A DNA stretch of 64,000 nt, taken from contig NC_088300.1 of the NCBI RefSeq assembly GCF_032854445.1, positions 61,912,984 to 61,976,983 of the forward strand. Direction: 5' to 3'. The stretch is from Liolophura sinensis. Taxonomy: Eukaryota > Mollusca > Polyplacophora > Chitonida > Chitonidae. Both the position numbers and the translations under genes were made by a program. Positions 32,030-45,371 of the stretch are shown piece by piece (position 1 is the first letter of the stretch; every line of letters starts with the position of its first letter). Under the pieces are notes generated by a model that had not been told where the DNA came from, made no database searches, and saw nothing but the letters and a program-made list of their open reading frames with translations.

Positions 32030-33480
32030 TTACAGGAAGTTTATCTCGGCTCTGTCAATGGGCCAATGTGTGGTCAGCCCACGTGTAGCCCAGGTGACTT
32101 GTGGGAACATGGTAGGTACCTTGTTATTTCCTCCATTATCCTATAGTAAGTTTATCCTGGCTCTGTCAACCAGCCAAGGTGTGGTCAGCCTACATGTAGC
32201 CCAGGTGACTTATGGGAACATGGTAGGTACCTTGTTATTTCCTCCATTATCCTATAGGAGGTTTATCCTGCCTCTTTCACTGGGCCCATGTGTGGTCAGC
32301 CTACATGTAACCCAAGTGACTTGTGGGAACATGGTAGGTAACTTGTTATCTCCATCATCTACAGGAAGTTTATCCTGGCTCTGTCAACGGGCCAATGTGT
32401 GGTCAGCCTACATGTCGCCCAGGTGACTTGTGGGAACATGGTAGGTAACTTGTTATCTCCTCCATCATCTACAGGAAGTTTATCCTTGCTCTGTAAACGT
32501 GCCAATGTGTGGTCAGCGTACATGTCGCCCAGGTGACTTGTGGGAACATGGTAGGTAACTTGTTATCTCCTCCATCATCTACAGGAAGTTTTTCCTTGCT
32601 CTGTCAACGTCCCAATGTGTGGTCAGCCCACGTGTAGCCCAGGTGACTTGTGGGAACATGGTAGGTAACTTGTTATCTCCTCCATCATCTACAGGAAGTT
32701 TATCCTGGCTCTGTCAACGGGCCAATGTGTGATCAGCCCACATGTAGCCCAGGTGACTTGTGGGAACATGGTAGGTAACTTATCTCTCCATCATCTACCG
32801 GAAGTTTATCCTGGCTCTGTCAACGGGCCCATGTGTGGTCAGCCTACATGTCGCCCAGGTGACTTGTGGGAACATGGTAGGTAACTTGTTATCTCCTCCA
32901 TCATCTACAGGAAGTTTATCCTGGCTCTGTCAACGGGCCCATGTGTGGTCAGCCTACATGTAGCCCAGGTGACTTGTGGGAACATGGTAGGTAACTTGTT
33001 ATCTCCTCCATCATCTACAGGAAGTTTATCCTTGCTCTGTAAACGGGCCAATGTGTGGTCAGCCTACAAGTAGTTCAGGTGACTTGTGGGAACATGGTAG
33101 GTAACTTGTTATCTCCATCATCTACAGGAAGTTTATCCTGGCTCTATCAATGTGCCAATGTGTGGTCATCCCTTATGTAGCCCAGGTGACTTGTGGGAAC
33201 ATGTTTATCCTTGCTCTGTCAACATGCCAATGTGTGGTCAGCCCACATGTAGCCCAGGTGACTTGTGGGAACATGGTAGGTAACTTGTTATCTCCATCAT
33301 CTACAGGAAGTTTATCCTTGCTCTGTCAACATGCCAATGTGTGGTCAGCCCACATGTAGCCCAGGTGACTTGTGGGAACATGGTAGGTAACTTGTTATCT
33401 CCTCCATCATCTACAGGAAGTTTATCCTGGCTCTGTCAACATGTCACTGTTTAATCACCCTACATGTAAGTGGTTTGTGG
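32030..33480 (+). repeat. Array of about 13 exon-like cassettes, unit about 105-112 bp
   Basis: Each unit reads: pyrimidine-rich CTCCTCCATCATCTACAG, then GAAGTTTATCCTGGCTCTGT, about 75 bp in total ending TGTGGGAACATG, then GTAGGTAACTTGTTATC. So each has an acceptor-like and a donor-like edge. The 75-bp core is open in most copies (KFILALSTGQCVVS...VTCGNM) but matches no family known to me. One unit (about 33184-33240) lacks the intron-like part. It lies just past the probable NEK 3' end. Confidence 0.9.
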
Positions 33481-35059
33481 GAATGTGGGGGGTAACTGAC
33501 GGCTTCTGGGTAGACATGCTGTGAGTGTATTGAGAGAGAGCGTTGTGGGCAACAGTTGAGTTACTGGTGCATAGGCAAACTTTCACAGGTTAGTACCAAG
33601 CTGGGCCTTTCCTTGCAGAACCAACTGGTTACAGCTTGGTTATGCTCTGCTACAGCTTGACACATAATCAATCAATGTTTTGCAAACAGTAAACTCATGC
33701 AGGCCTGCAAATCACTGAACAATTCCAATGGGGAACTCGTGAAACTCTTTCTCGCCTTTATCAAGAGGGTCCAAAGCTGGGAACTCATTTGTTCTTTCCT
33801 TCATTATGTCACAATTATCGGTGTATGCATGCTCATAAAACATACTATATATGATGTACACAGGTACTGCAACATCACAGTGGGAAACGTTGCGTTGTTC
33901 TGACATTTGGACCGTCTGTGTCGTTTGTCCTTGAGTTTCCCCGAGGAAATTGGTTATTGATTTGTTACCAACTGGTAACAGTTTGATTACTGCTTTGTTT
34001 TATACATGGTAAAACATGTCTGTGACCACCCTAGTTACCAGTGTGTTAGTTACAGCCATGATAAACCGATAAGTACTGCGCCCTTCCGTGCAGTACCTCT
34101 CAGTTCAAAGCCTCAAACAGTTTGGTATCACCCTACATGGTGCTGATCAGTAACTAATTGGTAGATAGCGGTTTATTACAGCAAAAATGATTGGTTATCA
34201 ACCCACCTTTACCAAGATGTACTGATCATTACCACACTGTGAACAGTTGATACTGTAGGAAAATGCCCAACTTGGTATCAACCTGTGAAAGTTTACCATA
34301 ATACACCAATCAAAAAGATAAATCAGGAAGTCCTCTTAAGATGGAACTAGGGTTGTGGTCTTTATTTATATTCTGTCTTCGTTTTTAGTCTAGTGACTTG
34401 TTAAACGCCAAACTCCAGAATATATTTCTTATACGGCAGCGGTTATTTTCATGGATGAAGGTAAACTGAGCAAAGTACTGATATTTGCAGTATGCAATAG
34501 TCAAATGTTCACCACGCACAGATTTTCAAAGTCAGATCATACAAGCTTAGTGTAGGTCTATGTCCTGTTGGTGGAAATCAAGTGATTTCAGCAACCACCA
34601 TACGCGATTACAGCTTGGTACGCTCTCGCCTGTGTAATTGTAACCAAAGCCAGAGAACAGTGGATGGAAGACCCCCAAACTCATCTAAATGCCAACAGCT
34701 CGTGTATCCGAGACGATACGTATTAAGACGACAAGCGCCTTAACCAATCGAATCAGAGAGACATTTTCATACCACATTAAAGTTTTGCAAAGTTTAAAAC
34801 ATTGTTTGAACGAAAAAGATTATACAAGTACATCCTACATCAATATTCGTTATAGGCGACCTTGGAATAGACATCCGCAAAATAAATTACGCGTTACATG
34901 AAGGAAACGGAAAACGCGACACTTTTGTCGCGTGGTGAGTATTTAACAGCTCTGCATGCTCTCATTTGTGTGTCACTGGATAGTCACATTTTAGCCATTG
35001 CAAACGTTCACCCATTCAGTCTCTATGCTTCAGATAAACAGGGGGTTTATATGCTTGCC
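33481..35059. other. Intergenic sequence
   Basis: No gene was recognised. Short blocks like ACCAACTGGTTACAG and ACCAACTGGTAACAG recur (about 33610, 33968), perhaps an old degenerate repeat. Confidence 0.45.
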
Positions 35060-35900
35060 GCAGGATTAACGCAACAAGACGTCGTTAGGCGGATGCATTG
35101 TCACAGAAACACCAGAAGCCAGAGAATTTTTCAGAACTTATTGGAACGTCCGCCCTCTGGACGGCCACGGGTAACGAGGCCTGCGCAAGATCGGTGAATT
35201 CGTTTGACGCACCTCCGAAACACTGACGTCAAACAGCCGTAGGAATCGCAAAAATCATTTCAGACCATCGTCGCATAAACCCACAAACTATAAGAGAAAT
35301 TCGCTGTGGAAGATTGGGTTGCGCGGACGTTGACGCCACAAAATGCTCAACCAAGGTTGCAGTGGTTTCAGACAGCACGTCAGACGCCCTGCACATTGGT
35401 GGCGAAATTTACTGTTTACGGACGAATCAGGTGTCCACCTTTCCCATTCAGATGGTAGTCAGTGGTGTGGGGAGGTTTCACATTTCGCCACCGTACCCCT
35501 CTTGTTGTTGTTGACGGTAACTTGAATGCTGCAGTTTACCGAAATCAGATCCTTTAGCCCGTAGTCGTCCCTTTCCTGCAGCGTCATGGCCCCACATATC
35601 AGCAGGACAATGTTTCATCCCATACGGTTCGGGTGACAAGAGAATTTATGGATGCAAACAACTTTACTGTGGGCTCTTGGCTACTGAGCACGTTTGGGAA
35701 GAAATGAAGAGACACTTGAGACTGCAGCGACGCCAGCCCCAAAATGTTGACGTACTGGCTAGAGACCTAAACACGATTTGGGCGAAGATTCCGCAAGCAT
35801 TCCATGTTCGTCGAGTGATTTCAATTAATGAGGTACAGATGCACAGAAACCATCGACGCTCGTGGTGGACACACCCGTTACTGAGCTTACCAACCTTCAT
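35060..35900 (+). pseudogene. Tc1/mariner-type transposase relic
   Basis: Fragments in order in several frames: LTQQDVVRRMHCHRNT and PPSGRPRVTRPAQDR (the helix-turn-helix to linker region), a block reading FTDESGVHLSHSDG near 35410, a VVVDGNLNAAVYRNQI-like block at about 35500-35550, HGPTYQQDN near 35590, and EHVWEEMKRHLRLQRR near 35690. The order and motifs fit a Tc1-like transposase with a DDE-type core. Frameshifts and stops make it inactive. Terminal inverted repeats were not found. Confidence 0.8.
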
Positions 35901-36329
35901 TTTGACTCTTCCGCCGTTACAGACCTTGAAAACACTTAAGCAACCTGGCTCGAATAACTACTTTTGTCTGTTGATCTTCGACCATGAATAGAAAAATAGA
36001 CAGTATGTATTCGAAAATGGAAGAACAATATATTTATATCTATGCACAGTTACTTTGTTGAGTGAGTATATATTGTCAATTCAAACAGGGGTATATCTTT
36101 TTTCTCTTAGTTGTAAATGACCCAGAATTAAGGACGACACACCTTGAGATCACTTCACGGACGCCAAGAACTCGTACAAGGGCGATAACTCTAAAACACC
36201 AACATCAACGTGCCAACTTCAAAGTGATCCACATATCATAAACTGGATTCATAAAGGAAAGATTTATTGGTGATAATATCCGCTTTACACTAGACATTTT
36301 GGAAAACGAAAATTATTCAGAAAATTTGT
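35901..36329. other. Sequence between transposase and LINE relics
   Basis: Nothing recognised. Confidence 0.4.
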
Positions 36330-38400
36330 TACTTTTACTTGAAGTATAGAAAGACTTTGACTCTGTGGAGTTGCCGTACTTGCTCTACGCATGAGATAAA
36401 TTTCGGACCAGCGTTTAAGAAATATACCCAGTTGTTATACACAAGACCTCTAAGTTGTGTATTAAATAATAAAAACTGTACTCATTGGTTTGAACTACAA
36501 CACGGCAAGGCTGTCCTCTATCGCCTTATTTATTTTTGTTGTGTGTTTAACGTATTAATAACGAAATTTGCTGTGATAAAACCATAAAGGGAATACATGT
36601 AGACTCTAAAGAGGTTAAAGGAGTATACTACGCAGATGATTCGAATGTAACTCTCAAAGATAAAGAGATCTGCCGGAAACGCGATCAAGAAAAATAAATA
36701 CTTTGAAAATCTAACAGACCTTCGCCTAAACTTAAAAAAGACAACAATCTTTCCACTTTAAAACAAGAAGCCATTCTAAAGCTGGTTTACCAAACATTAA
36801 TTCCACCACAGGGGGCCTCCGTGGCTCAGTTGGTTAGCACCTAGCTCAGCGTAATGACCCAGGAGCCTCTCACCAATGCGGTCGCTGTGAGTTCAAGTCC
36901 AACCCATGCTGGCTTCCTCTCAGGTCGTACGTGGGAAGGTCTGTCAGCAAACCACCGGATTCTGCCCGGTTTCCCTCCACCACTATGCTTGCCGCCGTCG
37001 TATAAGTGAAATATTCTTGAGTACGGCGTAAAACACCAATCAAATAAATAAATTCTACCACAACAAAGCTATTGGGCATTTCTGTTGAGTAAGACTACAG
37101 TGAAACACAACACTGGGAAAAGTGTCTGTTATACCTATGCCTAAAATGGACATTCATCAAATAAACAAAGAAATATTCCAGTTTATTTGGCAATTATGGA
37201 CAGGAAAAGATAAGAGATCAGTCCTTTGTAAAGAACCCAATGAAGGTGAAATTAAAGCTAGAGATTTTTTATGAACATAACAAAGCTCCAAATTTATCAC
37301 GGTTACCGAGATTTTCTCTAACACACGCTCCTCGTGGAAATTAAGTGCAACAGAAGTCTTTAGGCATTTTGGTGGTCTAAACTTTCTTTTTCAATGTAAC
37401 TGTGATGTGTCAAAATTAAACAAATCAATTGCTTTCCTTTATATAAAAAAACTACTTTCAGCTTGGTCTGAAGTTAAAGTTGAGAAGAAGTTTAACCCTT
37501 ACAGTGATCTTATCTGGAGCAATAAAAATATTTTACTGGGGTCGAACTTGCTCTTTAATAAAGAGTGGTATGAGGCCGGAACCCGGTTTGTTAAAGGTAT
37601 TTATGACCACAATGAAAGGCTCCTGACTTTAGCGGAGTTAGAAAAAAGTTTCTATTTCCTTGTACATATAAAGAATATTCCAACATTGTTACTGGTTCTA
37701 ATGCATCATGATCACCAGAAAACTAAATGAATTCCCATGGGTAAATGGCTTCTTTTTAGACAATGCTTTTTTTTTTCTCCGGTAAGATTTGGTATATCTG
37801 TACTACGTTACTATCTAGGATAAGTCAGGATAATTTTGATTATAGTAAATGGAATATTCTGAATAATATTAACTTCAGTATAAGCTATTACACTCAATTA
37901 TACCGTGCAATAAGTATTACACGAAAGACTGAAAATAAAGCAAAATCCTTTGTATGATGTTTGCGGAAATGTGGGTAATGTAACCCGTTATATCATAGTT
38001 TGTCCACAACTGAATCAGTTCTGGTCAGATGTTAATAACCTTCTGTATGAGTACACACGATGTGATATACGGGTCTTGCCTTTGCCTGTATATCGATACA
38101 TCTGGAATGACAGAAAGTGCAGTCCTTTATATTTTACTCCAAGCGAAGTTTCATATCTATACATGTCACATTATAAGCCAAACCCCAATGTTTCAGCATT
38201 TTATGAATTGTATTAAAAGGAATCTAGGTTTGCTTCAGGAGTTAAATAAAGACCTCGCTGTGACAGCACAACTAGCTCATTTAATTATTTAAACGCTGTT
38301 TCACTTGAAATTGACTTTAAATAATAAGGTACAATGATGAAAAGCAGATGTGTTTTTATTACCTTATGATTTTGGAAATATATGGGCAGGTTGGCTGGTG
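36330..38400 (+). pseudogene. Tx1/L1-like LINE relic (reverse transcriptase to C-terminal region)
   Basis: Relics in order: an FDSVEWPYLLYA-like start near 36355; INFGPAFKKYTQLLYTR (about 36400) and NCTHWFELQHGKA; a GVYYADDSNVTLKDKE-like stretch near 36620 holding the YADD box; EIFQFIWQLWTGKDKRS near 37170; AWSEVKVEKKFNPYSD near 37460; NKEWYEAGTRFVKGI near 37560; and a degenerate Cys/His-type C-terminal block near 37950-38010 (DVCGNVGNVTRYIIVCPQL). It has stops and frameshifts and is cut by a SINE at 36811-37055. Clade placement is by motif memory; the limits are approximate. Confidence 0.78.
36811..37055 (+). mobile_element. SINE type A nested in the LINE relic
   Basis: Near full-length copy: GGGGGCCTCCGTGGCTCAGT head, B-box-like GAGTTCAAGTCC, CTGCCCGGTTTCCCTCCACC body, and GTACGGCGTAAAACACC with a CAAATAAATAAA tail. 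LINE sequence resumes on the right with a repeated TTCTACCACAAC / TTCCACCACA that may be the target duplication. Confidence 0.88.
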
Positions 38401-40390
38401 TCGGTTTACAACCTTATACAACAATTAGCCTTGGACTTTTCGTTTCTGCATGGTTGACAAAGACATGTACACACTTGTAAGTGCTGACCGGATGGGGTAT
38501 GCACATGCTAACTTAAAAAAGGTTAAATTTCCAACCGAATACAAGTATTTGTTTACCGAAAATAGACCAACAACTGATTCAAAAACAGCAGGCACATTCG
38601 GAGTGTTGAACCAAATTCAAAACTTCGCAGACTACAATTAAGCCAATCCTAAATTAGCGGATAAGCCTAATCATACACCTCTAGCCCACTTTAAAATCAT
38701 GATGAAAATTAAACGTGGAACTGGTGCAAAGGATACATTTGTTTGTATGACTTCTTATACATTACTGGTAGCAGTACAAGAATGAAAGATTTCAACATTT
38801 TAATTACATGTACATGTAATGGCCTATCTACACGTATGTCAGACCACGGTAATCACATTAGAGATATAGCTGAAGCCTTACTTGTTTATTTCTGTACAAA
38901 ATTTATTGTATGTAGCGCATTCTTAAATTAAATTTGTCTTCTTGGGGAAGAGTTATAGGTCTAGCCCTGTAAATCCTAACCCATGTCACCCATGATAGAC
39001 CTTCGATACAGCCATTAATGTAGGTCTTCATTGCAATACAATCGGCCTGTGTTTTTCTTTAAAGTGAATAATTGCCGGTTGTCTTTAGATAGGGCCTACT
39101 CCGTCATTCCAGCATCTTTGGCCCATTGATCTTTTTATTTATTTATTTTTGATCAATTCTTGGATAATAACAGCTGGGCATTTGTTTGTCATAACATCAT
39201 ACATCACGGCTTCAAAGGTATCCCAAAGCCCATGTGGCTGGTTATATGCACACTATAGGCTCTACCCTATACTGATCATGTTCCCTTACAGGGGTAGGGG
39301 GGGGGGGGGGCATTTCAAAGTACTCTCCCTTTGATTGCCTTCATCTACTCTTTATATTATATTTTATATTTATAATATCAGTTCCTTGTCAAAGGTCAGT
39401 AAAAAAAATCTTTCATAACCAAAAATAAAAATAATAAAACAAAGAAAAGAAAATCACTGAAGTCAAATCTTGGCGGCGCTTTTTTTATTCTGACTTGTTG
39501 AAAATTAGATCTGAAGTAAAATCAACTGACAGTCCAACACCATATGGTTGGAGGGGTGAAACCTTCCCAATCAAATCTGTTTTGCTTTTTTCTATCGTCA
39601 AAGGAGTGAAAGAGCCGACTACATTTCCCCCCAAAACTGTAGCAAGAACGATAGGGTTTAAACAGTGAACATGCTGAGAGGTCTTTCTTAAAATGCAGTA
39701 TGCGACAACTCAGTGTAGGAAGAAGCTAACAGTGAGAACACTGAGCGAATTCCAGGTAAGTGAATTCCAGGTAAAGACTTGTATGAAAACCACGTTGGGT
39801 GGAACTTGATTGATGTAATATTTTAGACATGGTGTACTTGTAGCGTGCCTGGTGCGTGTGCACCACTGTGGTAATGAAATGGTAGGCAGAACTGATGTTG
39901 TGTAGCAGGTAAAGTTATGTCACGTTGAATACAAACCTGTGAGCAAAGCCTGTAATATATACCAGGGTAGGTGCTACTCTGCCTGCAGGTTACATACAAG
40001 TGTCCCTTCGTGCTTCTTTTTCTTTAACTATAAAGTATATATCTGAATGCTTATATCTTTCTCTTTTTTTGCCACAGTGATAATGCTTTTTTCGTTCGAT
40101 AAAATGTAACCAAAAAGCATACATATGTACTTCTTAATTTATGTAGCTATAAATACATGTAGTAACAGAAAACCTTGGCGACGGAATCTGGCATGTTTAC
40201 CTCATTTCGGGTTTTTATTCTAACTACTCCAAATGTAAATGCCTAGTCAGCAGCAACTTATACATGCTTCCCTAATGTAGCTGCTCTTGGATTACCCATG
40301 CTTGATGTTGTCATCACATTTCATCAACAGTCGCATGAAAGCCTTGTAGCCTGGCTCCTGGGACCTGGACTGGGCGACTCTTTAGTCTAC
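38401..40390. other. Intergenic sequence
   Basis: No gene was recognised. A poly-G run of about 15 bases lies at 39296-39310. Confidence 0.45.
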
Positions 40391-40399
40391 CAGTGGACA

Positions 40400-41690
40400 T
40401 GGTGTTATAAACGTGTTATAGTAGACCATCTTGGGATGTTAGAAATGTGGTCTGTGACACAATCAGGGGTGTTATAAATGTGCTTATAGTGGACCATCCT
40501 GGGATGTTGACAATGTTGCCTGTGGCACACCCAGGGATCTTGTAAATGTGCCTAGTAAATCATAAGGGGATCACGTTGACAATGTTGCCTGTGGCACACT
40601 CAGGGGTGTCGTAAATGTGCTTAGTAAATCACCCGAGATCATGTTGACAATGTTGCCTGTGGCACACCCAGGGATGTTGTAAATGTGCCCAGTAAATCAC
40701 CCGGGATCAGGTTGACAATGTTGCCTGTGGCCCACCCAGGGGTGTTGTAAATGTGCCTGGTAAATCATACCAATGGACATGGTGTTATGAAACTTGCTTA
40801 TAGTGGACCATCCCGGGATGTTGGCAATGTGGTCACGCCCAGGGGTGTTGTAAGTGTGCCTAGTAAATCATCCGGGGATCACGTTGACAATGTTGCCTGT
40901 GGCACACCCCGAGGTGTTGTAAATGCGCCCAGTAAATCACCCGGGGATCACGCTGACAATGTTGCCTGTGGCACACCCAGGGTTGTTGTAAATGTGCTTA
41001 GTAAATCATCCTGGGATCATGTTGACAATGTTGCCTGTGGCACACCGAGGGATGTTATAAATGTGCCCAGTTAATCATCAGGGGATCACGCTGACAATGT
41101 GGCCAGTGACACACCCAGGGGTGTTGTAAATGTGCCTAGTAAATCATCTGGGGATAATGTTGACAATGTTGCCTGTGGCCCATCCAGGGATGGTATAAAT
41201 GTGCCCAGTAAATCATCCGGGGATCATGTTAGAAATGTGGTCTGTGGCACACCCAGAGGTGTTGAAAATGTGCCTAGTAAATCATACCAGTGGACATGGT
41301 GTTATAAACGTGCTTATAGTGGACCATTATGGGATGTTGGCAATGTGATCTGTGACACAATCAGGGGTGTTGTAAATGTGCTTAGTAAATCTTCCGGGGA
41401 TCATGTTGACAATGTTGCCTGTGGTACACCTAGGGTTGTTGTAAACATGCCTAGTAAATCATCCAGGGATCATGTTGAAAATGTGGGGTGTTGTAAATGT
41501 GCTTAGTGGACTATCCGGTGATCATGCTGACAATGTGGCCTGTGGCCCATGCATCGAGGAATGTTGACATTGTGGCCTGTGGACCACACAGGGGTTTTGT
41601 AAATGCGCCCAATGGATCATTGGGGATCATGTTGACAGTGTGACCCTTAGCCCATACAGAGGTGTTGGCAACGTGTAAAGTTGAGCATAC
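40400..41690 (+). repeat. 69-bp minisatellite, about 18 copies
   Basis: The unit contains GACAATGTTGCCTGTGGCAC, CCAGGGGTGTTGTAAATGTG and CCTAGTAAATCATCCGGGGA. GACAATG recurs at 40509, 40578, 40646 and 40714, so the period is 68-69 bp. Units diverge by about 10-20 percent by eye. The long open frames here (107 and 135 codons) come from the near-multiple-of-three period. Confidence 0.9.
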
Positions 41691-44600
41691 AAGTGTGTTA
41701 ATAAAAACCCTCACAAGTCTTGTCGCATAACCACTGTTACACTGACTTTTCTTTCTTTGGCCACTCAATTACCCAACACTTTCTTTTAATAAGATAAGGA
41801 TGTGCTCCTCGAAACCCGGAGAAATGTACGAATTCATACCCAAAATGGATCAGGTCTTAAAATTTGCAAACCTGGTACTTCGGTCATTCCTTGTGCCTTC
41901 GACATGACTTTCCAGCTAAGGTGGCACTGAGACAGGTCTGCGACAGTTCATGAGACACTATACAATGAGACATCCGTGATATAACCGAAATATGCTGCAA
42001 GCAACATTGACCCTAAGACAAGCAAACAGAAGTAGCAAATTAAGGTTTGAAAAAATAGAGTTTGTAAATGATGTGCGAAATGATCTGGTAAATCTTTATT
42101 AATCTGTCCCAATTTCAGAAATTTACCACTGACGTGTTCAGCTTACGTGCAAGCTGGAGAACGTTTGTCCAGATGACCCGTTTCAGATGTAGGATGGATG
42201 CTGGTTCACATTTTTTCCTGGCATCGCTCATACGAAATATGACACTTGTGGAAACCGAGAATGAGTTAGGATGTAATTTCATTAGCCCAATTTCGGTGGC
42301 ATTCAAATACAGTTAAGGATTACTGTCCAAGCCCCGTATGTAGAACGGTTGCCTCGCAAGTAGGAGATAAGCAATACTCAGACGGAGCTGATAATATTGA
42401 TTGGTCCATAATGACGGTATTACAGGTCTGTTTTTCGCACATTTCAACTTAATGATGAAACTATCTGAAGACAAGCGCATACATAAGTTCTTAATGCACC
42501 CGTATGTAATATCTCCATGACAACATAATTTGAATACGTCGCGATTGCGCCTGTAGGTTTGGAAGGGTTTGTGATCAGACAGTCGGCTGAGTGGAACTAT
42601 AACCCTTCCATGTGCAAAACAACAAAGCCAAACCTCGCGGCCACAACCAACAACTAAAGCATATCTGAAGCAAACGCGAGATTCGTTTGGATATCAAGCT
42701 TGGAAGAAAAATCAATAGAGCCTGGGAACATGACCTGGTTTGTGGTGGATTGACTGAGAGGACTGGGGCTGTGCAGAAGGGGTCAGAGGGAAGCGAAACC
42801 AGTTGATTATAGACAGAGTCAATGAGAGTGGAGAAGAGCTAACAAATGAGTCCCGTCACAAGTGGCGGACATACCATTCCCCTCTGTAAACAACCTTAAA
42901 AGATAACAAGTAACGCTATAGCAATGTTTATTACAATAGTATGATTGACTGGCGCGAGCCATAAGCTGACAGCGCTGATGCCGCAGTATTGCCACTTATA
43001 CTACACATGCACTGGATACTCAAGCTGCAGCATGTCTCTAGTGAGTCTCCCATTGGTGCTCTGCAACAACCCAGATTGCTTCATCCGGCCTGCGGCCAAA
43101 TGCTGTCGACTGTGGCATGGCATCAGGCCATCTGGGGGACATGCATCAGTCCAGGCCTGTCACTGTAGGCTACATCGGTCGACATAGGCCGGAAACATCG
43201 ATGCATGTGTACGCAATCAATGGACGAGTTTCTGCACGTTTTTGTGCGTTACCCCTGCATGAAGCATAGACCTGCGCGCGGATTTCCTTGACAGAGAGGC
43301 GAGTCGGCGTGCAATTAAAGTGTCTTTGCGGGAACACAAAAATCGAACAAATGCCATATGCAAAGGCTTGTCTATAACTGTCAAGCAACGCGCTTAAATC
43401 GAAGAGAGTGTACAACTACATGTACAAGCCAAGGTCTACCTTACCTTACATCCTTGTTGGAAGTGCTGGTGTTTTGTACCACGGCTGTTGAGCTTTTCAA
43501 AGAAGTACCAAGACCAGAGTATAAATTAACTTCTGTTTAAAACTAAAAACAAAACTTCTGCCAGACTTTCCTGTAACAGGCGTTTAAATCCGAAATTGTA
43601 GTTTTCTTCCTACTGGTGGAAATCACGAAATTATTCGATAATTCATACGTGTGGATACGCGGCGTAAAATATTAGTTTACCTATACATTTTGCGATGATG
43701 CGTTATTTTAAACGGAAAAATAGTGAATTCAATGAACGAAAAGTCTGTCACGAAAACTTAGTATACCCAGGCTCGTCGGAATCAATTTCAAAGTGGTACG
43801 GCCTTTGTTTGACTATGCCAGCTCAAAAGGCGAGGTTCCAGGGGGCCCAGAAACTTTGGAATGCATGCTAGACGGCTGGAGATGCCCTGAGATCGCTTTA
43901 AGGGGTTTGTATTCTTCACTTAGGTCCATTGTAGTCTTATGTGCATATGTGTCACGTGTGTGCACGGGTCTTCATTACTAGTATACCAATGGTAATGTTT
44001 TATGCTAGGTTCTAGTTAAGTGTCAGTGCTCTTTGTCTTGTTGCTGTATAAACATGTATAAAAGTATGTAATTTTATACATGGATGATTAATTTGTTGCA
44101 TCATACGTATTAATCATCTCAGTAAAGAAATGCGACGTGGGTTTGGGATCTGCCATTCCAATCTCCAGATAACGGATTGACCACCTTCACTGAATACACA
44201 TTCTGGACATCCTGTACAAGGGTATACGTATTGACAGCTGTAATGCCAAGCGGTTTAATGTTATTCATTCACCTTGATTATACAAGGTTAACACCTTCAG
44301 TACTGTCGTGAGGGTTGCCTGAGCGGGTTCGGCACCAACTTGACGGGTGCAAACGACGATACCAACGGCCACTTACTCGCCGCAGCCCGCTATGGATGGT
44401 GTGTATAGAAAGAAGCGATACGGAACTCACGTTCAGGGCAAAATGGGGAGAGTTGATCGTGACTACCGCACGGGTATCGATCCCCCAAAGACAGGAGATA
44501 ATGACAACCCATCGGACTAATTAGCTCAGGTCTGAAGGACTGGCGGTTTGTCAACACTCGGGGTTCGCTAAGCCAGTTTATAAACGGTGAACAAAGAGAA

Positions 44601-45200
44601 TAGGGCTAATTTACCCCCAAGACGCTGCCCTCCGTACGCTGCACGCCAACCCTCCAGTTGTTTAACTTCCCCAAATGACGACACCGACACATTAATATTA
44701 CCCGTTTAAAGAGCTAGCTGTCTCAGTTGTGGTCAGTATGGTCATTAGCGGTATAACAGTGCATAACCCGGTGCCTTTATTCGCCCTTTCCGGAAGCTCA
44801 TCCAAGAACAGGTCATCACAATGTACCAGACCGGTTATAATTAACGGAGAGGTCCCAGATTGGCACTAGCTTCTGTATTTAATACAGGTTTCTAGTTTAG
44901 TTCATTGCTTTTTTTTTTTACGCCATGCTCATAAAAATATTTCACTTACGCGACTGAAGAGTGTCAAAGGCTGAGGAAACCGGAGTACCTCGAGTAAATC
45001 GCAAGCAGTGCTGGAAAGTCATGCCTCAATTCTGTGGGGGTAATGAATGTACGATTGGCATCATTCTAACTGTGCATCCATTATTCACATCAGCAATCAC
45101 AATGGTGTTTTTCTTACTCGTGGAAATTCTAGTTTCGCTAAGGCGGTCAGTCTAGTTGCCGGAGGAAGCCGGAGTGCGAGGAGTAAACTGCCTACATTTA
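41691..45200. other. Intergenic sequence
   Basis: No coding gene was recognised. Fragments near 44912-44960 resemble the SINE 3' end (CGCCATGCTCATAAAAATAT). Confidence 0.45.
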
Positions 45201-45214
45201 GGAACTTACTTTCC

Positions 45215-45371
45215 AACATGCCTTCATGCTGGGCTCCTCTCCGGCCATAAGTGGGAAGGTCTGTCAGCAACATGTGGATGGTCCTGGGTTTTCCCCGGGC
45301 TCTGCCCGGTTTCTTCCCATCATAATGCTGGCCGCCATCGTTTAAGTGAAATATTCTTGAGTACGGCGTAA
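45215..45371 (+). mobile_element. SINE type A, 5' truncated
   Basis: Body and 3' end are present: CCTTCATGCTGGGCTCCTCT, GGTTTTCCCCGGGCTCTGCC, CATAATGCTGGCCGCCATCG and CTTGAGTACGGCGTAAAA. Confidence 0.82.

Noticed and set aside
44315-44560. Possible tRNA-like stretch with GATCGATACCC on the reverse strand
   Set aside because: No paired arms or A-box at the right distance were seen.
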